NCBI RefSeq assembly: GCF_907163085.1
Contig: NZ_CAJQTX010000007.1
Span: forward strand, 1-64,000
DNA: 64,000 bases
Direction: 5' to 3'
Source: Candidatus Accumulibacter sp. ACC003
GTDB taxonomy: Bacteria > Pseudomonadota > Gammaproteobacteria > Burkholderiales > Rhodocyclaceae
The translations under genes were made by a program, and so were the position numbers. This document shows positions 31,612 through 40,130 of the stretch, piece by piece. The notes beneath the pieces are model-generated. The model was not told the origin of the DNA. It saw nothing but the letters and a program-made list of their open reading frames with translations, and searched no databases. Each line of letters opens with the position of its first letter. The first letter of the stretch is position 1.

Positions 31612-31688
31612 GTGAAAGAACACCCTCCTGAAGGCGAGCGAATCTCTGGCACTTGATGCCATTGAGAGCAACAGGCGGGAAGAGTAGC

Positions 31689-32116
31689 TCAGGCGGCAGC
31701 GGGGATAAAACCGTGCTTCTTGAGCATCTTCAACCAGCGAGGGGCGTTGCGTGCAACAGATAGGGCTTCGAAGTCGGTTGCCGAGTCCCGGTAGTGCGTC
31801 TGTCGGCTGATCAACAGGAAGACCGTTTTGAGAATCTTGTGGGCGATGGCGACGATGGCGCGCTTATGCCCTCGTCGCAAGCGAAGCGCCTCGAACTTGG
31901 ACTTGAAAGCACATCGCGTCCGACTGGCCGCGTGGGCGAACTGGCAAAGCAGGCGTCGGACCCAGGGGTTGCCTTTTCGTATTCGTCCGGTCTTGCGCTT
32001 GCCGGCGGACTCGTTGTTGCCAGGACAAATGCCCACCCATGAGGCCAGTCGATCAACCGAGCCGAAGGCGCTCATGTCATTACCGATCTCGACCAGCAGC
32101 AAGGCGGCACCGACGG
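31689..32116 (-). pseudogene. IS110 transposase, C-terminal fragment
   Basis: This encodes the C-terminal third of the IS110 transposase, from LLLVEIGNDMSAF through the conserved serine region LASWVGICPGNNESAGK to the stop at 31689. The break lies in the GIDAVGAALL region, where the transposon end TGTTACGTCC begins. Copy B at 45777-46997 gives the intact version. Confidence 0.93.
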
Positions 32117-32127
32117 TGTTACGTCCG
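32117..32127 (+). repeat. Left terminal inverted repeat of the transposon
   Basis: TGTTACGTCCG is exactly complementary to CGGACGTAACA at 37806-37816. Flanking GACGG duplications confirm the boundary. Confidence 0.93.
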
Positions 32128-32292
32128 CCGCTCTCCAGGAACTGACGGCGTGAGATATCCCGTGGACGGCGAGGGCGAAAGAAGGCGGCCTGCCTGAAGG
32201 ATGTTGGGACGAAGTGAACGAAAGAAGGGCCGGGACAACTCTGCTATCGTGGGAAGTTATCAAGACAAACCACACAGCAAAGCGCCCAGCCC

Positions 32293-32826
32293 ATGCAGCG
32301 AATTGTAGCCGGCATCGAGACGATCGAGCAGCATCTTGAGGCCATCAAGCAAACCCCCGAAGCGTATCGACCGCCGTGCTGCCCGCATTGCGGCCTGAAG
32401 ATTCTCTGGCAGCACGGGCACTACGAGCGCAAGGCCGACCGGCGAGCCGGGCAGGATTCACTCAATCCGGTGCCGATCTGCCGCTACTGTTGCTCTGGAT
32501 GTCGGCGGACGTGTTCGCGTCTGCCGGCGTGCATCGCGCCGCGCCGCTGGTATGACTGGTCAGTGCAGCAAGCGGTCCTGGCACAGCGGCTGAGCGGTGC
32601 GCCCGATCGCCCCGGCGCACCCGGCGCGGCGCCCGAGCGGCGCACCGCCGGTCGCTGGTGGGCCTGGCTCCAGGAGCGCCGCCTGCTGTTCGAGTTTCAC
32701 CTGCGTGCTCGCTTTGCCGACCTCGGGCGGACGGTCGACGGCAGCGCTTTCTGGCGCCGGGTGTTCGAATCGATCGGCCTGGCACAGGCCATGACCTGGC
32801 TTGATCGGGAGATCAGCGTCCCGTGA
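32293..32826 (+). CDS. Transposon zinc-ribbon protein (DUF6431-like)
   Basis: This 177-residue protein is the first gene of the transposon. Cysteine clusters CCPHCGLK (about 29-36) and CRYCCSGCRRTC (about 63-74) suggest a zinc ribbon like those preceding some transposases; GHYERKADRR is typical of that fold. The rest is helical and basic, with a WVxV-poor HTH-like part (YDWSVQQAVLAQRL). It resembles DUF6431 proteins that accompany such elements. A DNA-binding or target-choice role is inferred. Confidence 0.65.
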   Translation: MQRIVAGIETIEQHLEAIKQTPEAYRPPCCPHCGLKILWQHGHYERKADRRAGQDSLNPVPICRYCCSGCRRTCSRLPACIAPRRWYDWSVQQAVLAQRLSGAPDRPGAPGAAPERRTAGRWWAWLQERRLLFEFHLRARFADLGRTVDGSAFWRRVFESIGLAQAMTWLDREISVP

Positions 32827-32955
32827 TGAACTGATTCCGAACGAGCGGCAGACGGTGAGGTCCCCGCCCGGGCGGGGACCCCACACAGTTTGCTCCTGTC
32901 ATTAGAACGGCCGTTCTGGTTTGATCACCGCTCCGATTTATCACCAGGAGTGGTT

Positions 32956-34207
32956 ATGAACCCGATTGATCCGAAAGCCCTGTTTCGCCTGTCCGTTCTC
33001 GGTCCCCTGATCAGCCGCGAGCGGCTGGAACGTGGCGAACTGCAACAGCTCCTCCGGGAGCTGGCCAGCCGCGAGTACGCCATCCCCGGCAGCCGTCGGC
33101 GCTATCTGAGCGAGAAGACGATTCAGGCGTGGTACTACGCCTGGCGCCTCCGCCAGCTTGACGGCCTGACGCCCAAGCCGCGCGCCGACCGCGGGCAATC
33201 GAAGCTCCCGGCCGCCACCCAGGCGGCCATTCTCGCCGCCAAGCGCGACAACCCGCGGCGCTCGCTGTGCCAGATTCGACAATTGCTCGAAGCCACCGGC
33301 ACCGTCGCCCGTGGCCGCCTGGCCCGGTCGACCATTCACCGTCTGCTGCAGCAGCACGGCCTGTCACGAATCAGCGGCTCGGCCAGCCTGCCCGAGGAGA
33401 AACGCAGCTTCGTCGCCGCGACAGCGGGGGCGATCTGGTATGGCGACGTGATGCACGGCCCACGCGTGCCGATCGACGGCAAACTCGCCAAGAGCTATCT
33501 CGTGTCGCTCTTCGACGACGCCTCCCGGCTACTCACGCACAGCGCCTTCTGCCCCGGAGAAACCGCCCTGGATATCGAAGGCGTGCTCAAGCAGGCGGTG
33601 CTCAAACGCGGCATTCCGCTCAAGCTGGTGGTCGATAACGGCGCCGCCTACCGCGCCGAGACGCTGCAAGGGATCTGCGCCCGGCTGGGCATCCACCTGA
33701 TTCACTGTCGGCCGTACGCGCCCGAGGGCAAAGGGAAGTTGGAGCGCTGGCACCGCCGCTGCCGCGATCAGTTTCTCAGCGAACTCGATGAGCGCCATAT
33801 CGCCAGCCTGGACGATCTCAATGCCCGCCTCTGGGCGTGGCTTGAACAGGTCTATCACCGCAGCCCGCACGCCGGTCTCGCCGGCATGACGCCGTTGGCG
33901 CGTTACCAGCAGGACCTGTCCAGGATTCGTCCGTTGGGGCCGTTGGCGGCAAGCCTCGATGCCCTGTTCCAGCATCGCGTCACGCGACTGGTCAGGAAGG
34001 ATGGCACGGTATCGTATCAGGGACAACGCTTCGAGGTGCCCTTTGAACTGTCGGGCAAAACGGTGTCTCTGGTGGTCGATCCGCATACCGAGACGGTGAT
34101 CGGCGTCGAGGACGAGCAAGGGGAACCGATCGGTGCGGCGACGCCACTCGATGCGCTGGCCAATGCCACGCGCCAACGACGCCAGTCTGACCCAGCGGAC
34201 GCTAGTC
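32956..34207 (+). pseudogene. TnsB/TniA-like D,D35E transposase, 5' fragment (split by IS)
   Basis: ATG 32956 follows CCAGGAG. The protein has an N-terminal HTH region (YLSEKTIQAWYYAWRLRQL), an rve/DDE core with Asp in WYGDVMHGP, Asp in VVDNGAAY and Glu in GKGKLERWH spaced D35E, and a Mu-type beta-barrel tail (QGQRFEVPFELSGKTVSLV). The real frame stops at 34207, where an IS4-type element begins; read-through to 34506 is antisense to that IS. Joining to 36630 restores about 445 residues ending LIEQIYQQYYDPEGE. Confidence 0.9.
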
Positions 34208-36621
34208 CTGCCCTTGCCCCACATCTTCAGCTAGCACGAGTTTTTCGTGTTGAGACAAAAGCCTTCGCACAGAGTCTGAAGCTGGGCATAGCCATGCCAC
34301 ATGATTTGATGTCCCGGGGGCGGATCGGTGGCACGGCCGAGGTAGCCACCCAGGCGAGCGACGAGAAGCACGGCATCACCCAGCTGTCTGGGCTGAGGCA
34401 GTCTTTTTTTTTGCATAGGCCTCGAGCACCTCGATTTCGAGGTCCGAGAATAGAACGTCAGCGGGAAGCCCGGGACATTCTCTGCCGAGCAGGGTCATCA
34501 ACATGATCCGCCAGGCAATCACCAGATGGATGGCGATGGCGCGTTGCAATCGCTCGGCGCTTCGATGCGCCAAGGCTTCGACGCGGCAACCGCTCTTCAG
34601 GACGCGATGCCAGTCTTCAATGCGCCAGCGCAGGCAGTACCAGCGCAGACACTCCTGTGCCTGCTCGACGGTCGTGATTTCGCGCGTCGTCAGCAGAAAC
34701 CACTCAAGCGCCTTGGCATCCTCTGGCGGAGCGGTTTCCCGCACGTGCACGACCCACAGCGTGATCGGCGCCTTCCCCTTGTGTGCGAGTGGTGGCGGTA
34801 GATCGACGCGCCGATAGCGCAAGGCGACCGCCGCACAGCGCTGCTTTCGCGGCGCACGGGCCTTCTGCTTGCTTTTCTTCGCTCGGGCACTTTGCCGAGG
34901 CACCGTGATATTCAAGCGGCCCTGCACCGGGCTTTGTCTGGCCGACTCGAAGAGACGCAGGGCCTCGCCGGTACAGCGGTCATGCTGGGCTCGGATCAAG
35001 AGATCGACGCGGGCGCGTTGGCGCTGCTCATCGAAGAGTTCAAAGAAATCGGCCTCGCGATCCATGACACAGATCTGGCGTGTCGTGGGGAGCTCTTTGG
35101 CCAGTTGGCTGCACGTGCGCAAGCCCTCAATCCAGGCGAAGGTCTTCTTCTCTTCAATCGGCACCGGCGTCGCCCCCGGCGGCTCGTTCTTCGCCGTGGC
35201 GATCGGCGCCGAGCACTGCGCCGCCAGAACGCCGAGCGGCAGGCCCTCGGTGCTCACGATCAGCGTCGAATGCAGGTGCAGCCCCCGACTCTGGGCACCC
35301 GTCTGATTGCTCCCGATCACCCCCAAGCCCTCGCATTGCGCGAGTCCGGAATAATTGAGGTCGCTGCCATCCTGGATGCACAGGACCGTCGCCTGCGCTT
35401 TCATCCGCTGCAGGGTCCGTTGGCGGTGCGGTGCCAGGATCGCTTCAAGGGTGACGGCCGAGTCAGCGGCCTGGTCGATCAGCCGGTAGTGCCCCTTGAC
35501 CGCGGCGCGGTCGCCTTGTGCCGCGCCGGAGAACGCGCGTCCGGGCATCGCCGCCAGCGTGCAGGCACTATCGACCAGGCGTTGGCTGAGCCGCTCATCC
35601 CCCAGTGCGGCCCCGGCAAACTCCTGCGCCGCCCACGCGTTGCCCTCCAGGCCCTCGGCGATCGTCAGCGCCGGTAGGCCGATCGGTTCGGGAAGCCCCA
35701 GTCGGCTGCGCCAGTCCGACGCCAAGGGATAGGCGTAGATCGCTTTGACCGTCTTGTTCTTCTGATGCGCGCGGTCTTGGCGGCCTCGACCTCGGGTTTG
35801 CCCGATGGCCTCCCAGTTCGCCGCCCGGTAACAGGTTCCGGCAAAATGCGCGCTGTCGACGAAGCTTTCGACCAGCCAGGGCTGATACCCGTACTGCGTT
35901 TGGAAATCCCCGCCCAGGCGACGAAGAACCATGCCCAGCACACGCGAGGCCAGGTTGTGACAAGCGACTGACGGCCGAATCAGAAAGCGGCTCATGCCCA
36001 CGACCCGGTGCAACTGTTGCCGGCGCGTCGTCGCGTCCCAGCCCATCCAGCGGTCCCGATCCGCCAGTTGCAGGGCGGCGGCGCCGAATCCCAGACCGCC
36101 CAGCCAACCATGCGCCGAGCCGATCAGGTAACGCATCTGTGCGCCCACCAGCGGCCCGGCCCCCTGTGGGTGTTCGCTCAGCATCAGTTCATTCCACAGC
36201 CGCATCTGATCGACCGTTTCAACCTGGAGTAGTGACAGTTCCTGAACCGCCTCCGCTTGCGCCGGTACACCGCTCGGCGCCTCGACCGGCTGTCCCAGGC
36301 GCCGTGGTCGGCGGCCTTCGACCGACACCCGCGGCCGTGCGCTGGGAAGGACAAAGTGACCGCCACGTTCCAACTCCCGCAGCGCCTTTATACAGCCACT
36401 GGTTTGTGCTTTCCCGCGCGCGTCGACAAAACCGAAGTGCCCGCACACCGCGCCAACAAACGCCGAACGCGTAGAATGACCAGAGCTACCCAGAAGGTTG
36501 CAGATCGTTTCGATCGAATCCGTTTGGGCTAGCGTTCGTTTAATCTGATGTTGTTTTTCCATCCCGTCAGGATGGCCGACCCGCCTTGAAAAGTCCAGCA
36601 CTTATTGTGGGGCAAGGGCAG
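34208..36621 (-). mobile_element. IS4/IS50-type insertion sequence with DruA-like domain
   Basis: This 2414-bp element has perfect 16-bp terminal inverted repeats CTGCCCTTGCCCCACA (34208-34223) and TGTGGGGCAAGGGCAG (36606-36621). Flanks CGCTAGTC (34200-34207) and CGCTAGCC (36622-36629) look like an 8-bp target duplication with one mismatch. Deleting 34208-36629 restores the interrupted DDE transposase reading frame exactly. It encodes one large transposase and is the innermost insertion of the nest. Confidence 0.92.
34376..36562 (-). CDS. IS4/IS50-type transposase fused to a full DruA-like (DUF4338) N-terminus
   Basis: From ATG 36562 the protein is 728 residues; the frame opens at ATG 36601 (741). 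Residues ~1-75 resemble the helical N-terminus of DruA proteins (SGCIKALRELERGGHFVLP). Residues ~130-280 are DUF4338-like: RDRWMGWD, MSRFLIRPSV, NLASRVLG, LVESFVDSAHF, GTCYRAANWEAIGQTRGRGR. The rest is an IS50/Tn5-type transposase: DNA-binding AAQEFAGAALGDERLSQRLV, first Asp in VLCIQDGSDLNYS, second Asp in ICVMDREADF, and the YREK-like Glu region RWRIEDWHRVLKSGCRVEAL. The frame is intact, so the element may be active. Confidence 0.92.
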   Translation of the reverse strand: MEKQHQIKRTLAQTDSIETICNLLGSSGHSTRSAFVGAVCGHFGFVDARGKAQTSGCIKALRELERGGHFVLPSARPRVSVEGRRPRRLGQPVEAPSGVPAQAEAVQELSLLQVETVDQMRLWNELMLSEHPQGAGPLVGAQMRYLIGSAHGWLGGLGFGAAALQLADRDRWMGWDATTRRQQLHRVVGMSRFLIRPSVACHNLASRVLGMVLRRLGGDFQTQYGYQPWLVESFVDSAHFAGTCYRAANWEAIGQTRGRGRQDRAHQKNKTVKAIYAYPLASDWRSRLGLPEPIGLPALTIAEGLEGNAWAAQEFAGAALGDERLSQRLVDSACTLAAMPGRAFSGAAQGDRAAVKGHYRLIDQAADSAVTLEAILAPHRQRTLQRMKAQATVLCIQDGSDLNYSGLAQCEGLGVIGSNQTGAQSRGLHLHSTLIVSTEGLPLGVLAAQCSAPIATAKNEPPGATPVPIEEKKTFAWIEGLRTCSQLAKELPTTRQICVMDREADFFELFDEQRQRARVDLLIRAQHDRCTGEALRLFESARQSPVQGRLNITVPRQSARAKKSKQKARAPRKQRCAAVALRYRRVDLPPPLAHKGKAPITLWVVHVRETAPPEDAKALEWFLLTTREITTVEQAQECLRWYCLRWRIEDWHRVLKSGCRVEALAHRSAERLQRAIAIHLVIAWRIMLMTLLGRECPGLPADVLFSDLEIEVLEAYAKKKTASAQTAG

Positions 36622-36629
36622 CGCTAGCC

Positions 36630-36706
36630 CGCCCCAGAAAGGGGCGAGCGGCCCGAATCTGATCGAGCAGATCTATCAGCAGTACTACGACCCCGAAGGA
36701 GAGTGA
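36630..36706 (+). pseudogene. TnsB/TniA-like transposase, 3' fragment
   Basis: After excision of the IS the frame continues with PPQKGASGPN and LIEQIYQQYYDPEGE, then TGA at 36704-36706. The stop lies one base before the ATPase start codon, the tight spacing expected for the TnsB/TnsC-like pair. Confidence 0.88.
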
Positions 36707-36707
36707 G

Positions 36708-37502
36708 GTGGACCTTCAGCACTTTGGTTTGCGGCATCCGCCGCTGGGCAAGCAAGCGGCCGAGCTGTGGGATGACGGTACGCTGGGACAGTTGGCCGAG
36801 CGCTTTGCGTGGTTGTTGCACTCACCGGGCGTCGGCCTGATCACCGGCGAACCCGGGGTGGGCAAGACGGCGGCCTTGCGCCAATTGACCCGTGGCCTGA
36901 ATCCGCATCGTTATCAGGTGATCTATCAGGCGGAGACCGACTTTGGTCGGCTGGATATCTATCGCGGTCTGGCACGGGCGCTGGGTGTCGAGCCGGGGTA
37001 TCGGCGGGCGCAGCTGTGGCGCGATCTGAAGGAGCGGATTCTGCAGTTGGTCGATAGCCGTCAGCTGATGCCGGTGTGGATCATCGATGAGGCGCAGAAT
37101 CTGCCGCCGGAGTTCTTTCGGGATTTGCCGGCCTTCCTCAACTTCGCCTTCGATACGCGCGATGTGATGGCGGTCTGGTTGATCGGTCATCCAACACTGG
37201 CGCAAACGCTGGAGCGGGCGCCTTATGCGGCGCTGGCGGGGCGGATTCAGGTGCGCGTGCAGCTCAAGCCGGTGCTCGAACGCGAGCGCTTCGCGCTGCT
37301 GATCCAGCACAGCCTGAAGAGTGCCGGTTGTACCAGTACGCTGCTCAGCGATTCAGGCCTGGAGATCTTGCGCCAAGCGAGCAAGGGCTTGCCGCGGCAT
37401 GCCGGGCGAATTCTGCGCACGGCGATGCGCCTGGCGGTGCCGCGTGGTTTGAATCATTTGCCGGACGATCTGTTGCAGTTGGCGATCGAGGAATTGCGAT
37501 GA
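36708..37502 (+). CDS. TnsC/TniB/ExeA-like AAA+ transposition ATPase
   Basis: This 264-residue ATPase starts at GTG 36708 with GAGTGAGG just upstream. Walker A is GEPGVGKT (about residues 46-53) and Walker B with Asp-Glu is PVWIIDEAQNLP; sensor-like WLIGHPTLAQTL follows. Such ATPases select the target and activate a TnsB-like transposase. Its length is close to the Tn552 ATPase type. It is intact although its transposase partner is split. Its last codons overlap the next small gene (ATGA). Confidence 0.9.
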   Translation: MDLQHFGLRHPPLGKQAAELWDDGTLGQLAERFAWLLHSPGVGLITGEPGVGKTAALRQLTRGLNPHRYQVIYQAETDFGRLDIYRGLARALGVEPGYRRAQLWRDLKERILQLVDSRQLMPVWIIDEAQNLPPEFFRDLPAFLNFAFDTRDVMAVWLIGHPTLAQTLERAPYAALAGRIQVRVQLKPVLERERFALLIQHSLKSAGCTSTLLSDSGLEILRQASKGLPRHAGRILRTAMRLAVPRGLNHLPDDLLQLAIEELR

Positions 37503-37699
37503 AGCGCCGCTCTGCCGAGCCGCTATTCCCCGACGGCCTCTCCGATGAAAGCGTTGCCGCGCTCAGTCAGTTCCTTCACCAGCTCGCCGTCGCTTGTGAA
37601 AGCCGTTATGCCGTACAGCTACGCCGCTACCACCAGCGGCAGATGAATCTGTACGATCCCGAAGAGTCTTGGCGGTTGCCGCTGCTGCCGCCTCGGTAG
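37499..37699 (+). CDS. Small transposon protein, 66 residues
   Basis: The start ATG overlaps the ATPase stop (ATGA). The product begins MKRRSAEPLFPDGLSDESVA and has a central helix (ALSQFLHQLAVACESRY), then LRRYHQRQMNLYDPEESWR. No family was recognised. Its YDPEE tail loosely echoes YYDPEGE at the end of the transposase. Translational coupling suggests a transposition accessory factor; function is unknown. Confidence 0.65.
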   Translation: MKRRSAEPLFPDGLSDESVAALSQFLHQLAVACESRYAVQLRRYHQRQMNLYDPEESWRLPLLPPR

Positions 37700-37805
37700 G
37701 GCCTTCATCCCACGTTGCCGCCGGGATCACTCTTCCGGTTGCAGCATGGGACTCGGCCATCGTTTCAACCTCGAAAAGCTTGGGCCGAGGAGTCTGGATT
37801 AGGGC

Positions 37806-37816
37806 CGGACGTAACA
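37806..37816 (-). repeat. Right terminal inverted repeat of the transposon
   Basis: CGGACGTAACA is the exact complement of the left end, directly followed by the GACGG target duplication and IS110 sequence. Confidence 0.93.
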
Positions 37817-38614
37817 GACGGCGTCGATGCCGGGGATGGTCTGCATCAATGCCAGCGTGCTTCGGTAGGGTGTCAGTTGATCGAGCAGATACTGGTCGAA
37901 ACGATCGATACGGCGTTCGAGCTCCTCGACGTGCGCGATCAATTCATGCAGCACGAAGCGGTGGTCGGCGGTGAGTTCGCCGTCGAGCGCGTCGAGCAGT
38001 TCCGTACGGTCGGCCTTGAGACGGTTGCCGGCGAGCATCAACACCTCGGCGGGAGAGTGCTCGGCGATCAGCGCCTTGACCATCGCCCGCCCGGCGACGC
38101 CGTGGATGTCGCTCACCACCACCGACAAACGAATGCCGCCGTCGGAGAGGATCTTGTGCACGCGGTTCTTCTCGCTCGAAAGGATGCCGACCAGCTGCTG
38201 GCGTTGTCGCCCGACGTGGCGCAAAGCCCGAAACTGTGCCGGCGGCACAAAGGACGCGCGTAGCATGCCGGCTCGCGCCAGCATCGCCAGCCACTGCGCA
38301 TCCGCCCAGTCCGTCTTGCGGCCAGGTACGGTCTTCACGTGCCGCGCATTGACGACCGTCGCGACGATGCCGACCTGTTCCAGCGCCGCATGCGGACTCT
38401 TCCAGTAGATGCCGGTGCTCTCCATGACGACCATCTCGGCGCCGTGAGCGGCCACCCATTGCGCCATCGCCTGGCGGTCACGCTTGAAACCACCAAACTC
38501 GGCCAACTCGACACTCGTCTGGCCGGCCTCATCTTCCGTGATCGCACAGGCCGTGATCTTCGCCTGATGAACGTCCAGCCCGACGACACGCTTGTACAGT
38601 TTCGCCAGTTCCAT
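37817..38614 (-). pseudogene. IS110 transposase, N-terminal fragment
   Basis: This encodes the first ~266 residues: MELAKLYKRVVGLDVHQAK with the first catalytic Asp, VVMESTGIYWKS with Glu, and GRKTDWADAQWLAML with the DxxD pair of the DEDD/RuvC-like domain. It stops matching at IPGIDAV, where the transposon intervenes. The sequence agrees with copy B over this stretch. Confidence 0.93.
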
Positions 38615-38869
38615 CCGTTACTCCTTTCCCGTAAAGTCACGAACGGGTGGGAACGGCGCTTGACCGAAACAACCTGCAGGGTTGCCCCTGCGGCCTTTTT
38701 ACCGTGCGCTCTCTACGAGGCAATCCGGGGTACGAGTCGGTTCAGCGGGTCACGTTAGGCATCGGGGTCCAACCACCATCTCATTGCTCGACCTCTGCCG
38801 TTTCCACCCACTCGTATTTTCTTTCATCATCCGGGGTGGCGCGAGCCGCCTCACGCAATGACCGTTAGT

Positions 38870-39031
38870 ACCGATCACTTCGAGCCGATCTGGGGTGTTC
38901 GTTTTCATCCCGGTGCCGCGGTGCCTACCGAGTGGGTCGATCACACCGCCCGCAACCGGGTTCCGATCAGCGAGCTGTGGCGCGAGATCAGCGGTACGGC
39001 GGCGGGTTACCGGCGCGTTCCCGAACGCTGA
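38870..39031 (+). pseudogene. YdjM-like metal-dependent hydrolase, 3' fragment
   Basis: This 53-codon remainder continues the gene cut at 31611: TDHFEPIWGVRFHPG, then EWVDHTARNRVP and ELWREISGTAAGYRR, stop at 39029. The IWGVRF...LWREI pattern is the usual C-terminus of this family. It lies 7.3 kb away from the 5' part. Confidence 0.9.
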
Positions 39032-39133
39032 CGACGGCGGCTCCGATAGGGGCCTTCGTGTCGGGGGCTTTGGTGTCGGCTGCTAGCGGCCGACCGAGCA
39101 GCGCTGCGGGCAGGCAGGGCAGCGCCAGGCGTG

Positions 39134-40036
39134 TCAGCGTTCCATGCGCATCGAGTGTTCGGGCTGACGAATAGCCAGGCGGGAACGACGCGCCTGCTGA
39201 TCATCCGGGGCACGCCAAGCGCTGGTGTTGTGCCTCTCTGGCAAGCACGTGCCGTCTGTCGGTGATCGCCGGCAAACGGCCCGTCTGTGCTGGCTGACGA
39301 TTCCCAGAAGGGCCAGGCTCAAGCCGATCAGCGCCAGACTTGTCGGTTCGGGCACTTCGATTCTGAGACTATTCCAGGCATTCCAAGCAGGACCCATGCC
39401 AGTCGGGTTGATGGGGAACGGCTGGCTGAACATCCCGGATTCGTCAAAGCGGACGGCAACCACCTGCGTGATGTCGAACAGCGGGTCGCTCCAGTAGAAC
39501 GAGAACGGGTTCTGCAAGCCCAAGTTCGGGCTGATCCAGAAGGTGTCCCACACGTTGGCGGGTCCAAACCGGAACCACCCCCGGGAACGGCCATTGCCAT
39601 CAATCAGTTCGAGTGACAAGTCCCAGACGCCGGGCGGTGGATAGACGGAGAAATGGATCATGCTGCTGCCGGTCTGCATGTTAACCGGCGTGCCGAACCG
39701 GTAGTCCCACCAGGCAATGGCAAGGGCATTGCTCGTTGGCAGGTCCCATGACATCGCTAGCGTGTTGTCAATCGTCGTCTGGCCGTCACTTATCTGCACA
39801 TCCGGCGCTAGCGTCGCTCCGACAACGGCCAGGGGAACGTTTTGGGGAACGTAGAATTCCAGAGCCGCCTGCGTCAGGTTGTCGCCGTTCGCCGAAGGGA
39901 CGATGTTGCCGGCGCTGATGGCCTGCTGCCAGGAGGTGCTGGCGGGGATGTCAACGACCACTGTGGCGACAGCCGTTGCTGACGATAGCATGGCCACGGC
40001 AGCGATGAGAAAGTCAAGGCCTCTCTTGGTGTACGT
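39134..40036 (-). pseudogene. PEP-CTERM protein, main fragment (start cut off by IS)
   Basis: This frame reads TYTKRGLDFLIAAVAMLSS, a signal peptide, then a secreted domain rich in Trp and aromatic residues (WDLPTSNALAIAWWDYR, FSFYWSDPLFDITQVV). A PEP-CTERM signal follows: VPEPT, hydrophobic SLALIGLSLALLG, then QHRR. It is followed by an odd 46-residue tail. The start codon is missing because the ISAs1 copy 2 inserted after codon 5; the original ATG is at 41969. Reconstructed length is 305 residues. The secreted domain has no recognised family. Confidence 0.87.
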
Positions 40037-40130
40037 CAGGGTGGATTTGTCCTCTCAGGCAACGCACGGGCAATCAAGCAGTTAGTTCTTCCCCCTGGAC
40101 ATCTGCGCCGGAAGTCCGTATAAATGGCGC

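Larger units (their letters stand above)
32117..37816 (+). mobile_element. Tn552/Tn7-like transposon (DDE transposase plus AAA+ ATPase) nested in IS110
   Basis: Termini are TGTTACGTCCG at 32117 and its exact complement at 37816, so the element starts TGT and ends ACA. A 5-bp target duplication GACGG flanks it (32112-32116 and 37817-37821), proved by the uninterrupted IS110 copy B. Contents are a zinc-ribbon protein, a D,D35E transposase (broken), a TnsC/TniB/ExeA-like ATPase and a 66-residue protein. TGT/ACA ends, 5-bp duplications and a DDE-plus-ATPase pair are the pattern of Tn552, Tn5053 and Tn7 relatives. Without the nested IS it would be about 3278 bp. There is no resolvase or cargo. Confidence 0.92.
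31607..38869 (-). mobile_element. IS110-family element copy A, itself interrupted by a transposon
   Basis: Alignment with intact copy B (45695-47252) puts shared sequence from TTACCGTGAAAG at 31607 to GACCGTTAGT at 38869. Removing the 5700-bp insert plus one 5-bp duplication leaves 1558 bp, the same length as copy B. The exact ends are uncertain by a few bases because host and element share T or TACC. It splits the hydrolase gene. The transposase is in pieces at 31689-32116 and 37817-38614. The left segment differs from copy B at about four bases. Confidence 0.93.

Noticed and set aside
30727-31671. Minus-strand frame beginning in the IS110 end and running over the hydrolase gene
   Set aside because: The same N-terminal codons appear at the left end of IS110 copy B (45463-45759), so it is read-out from the IS end into whatever flanks it, not a gene.
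34208-34506. C-terminal ~100 residues of the open frame that reads on from the Tn transposase
   Set aside because: This part is antisense to the inserted IS; the true C-terminus lies at 36630-36706.
34200-36629. Nine-base target duplication, usual for Tn5-type elements
   Set aside because: Only eight bases correspond (with one mismatch), and only the eight-base model restores the reading frame.
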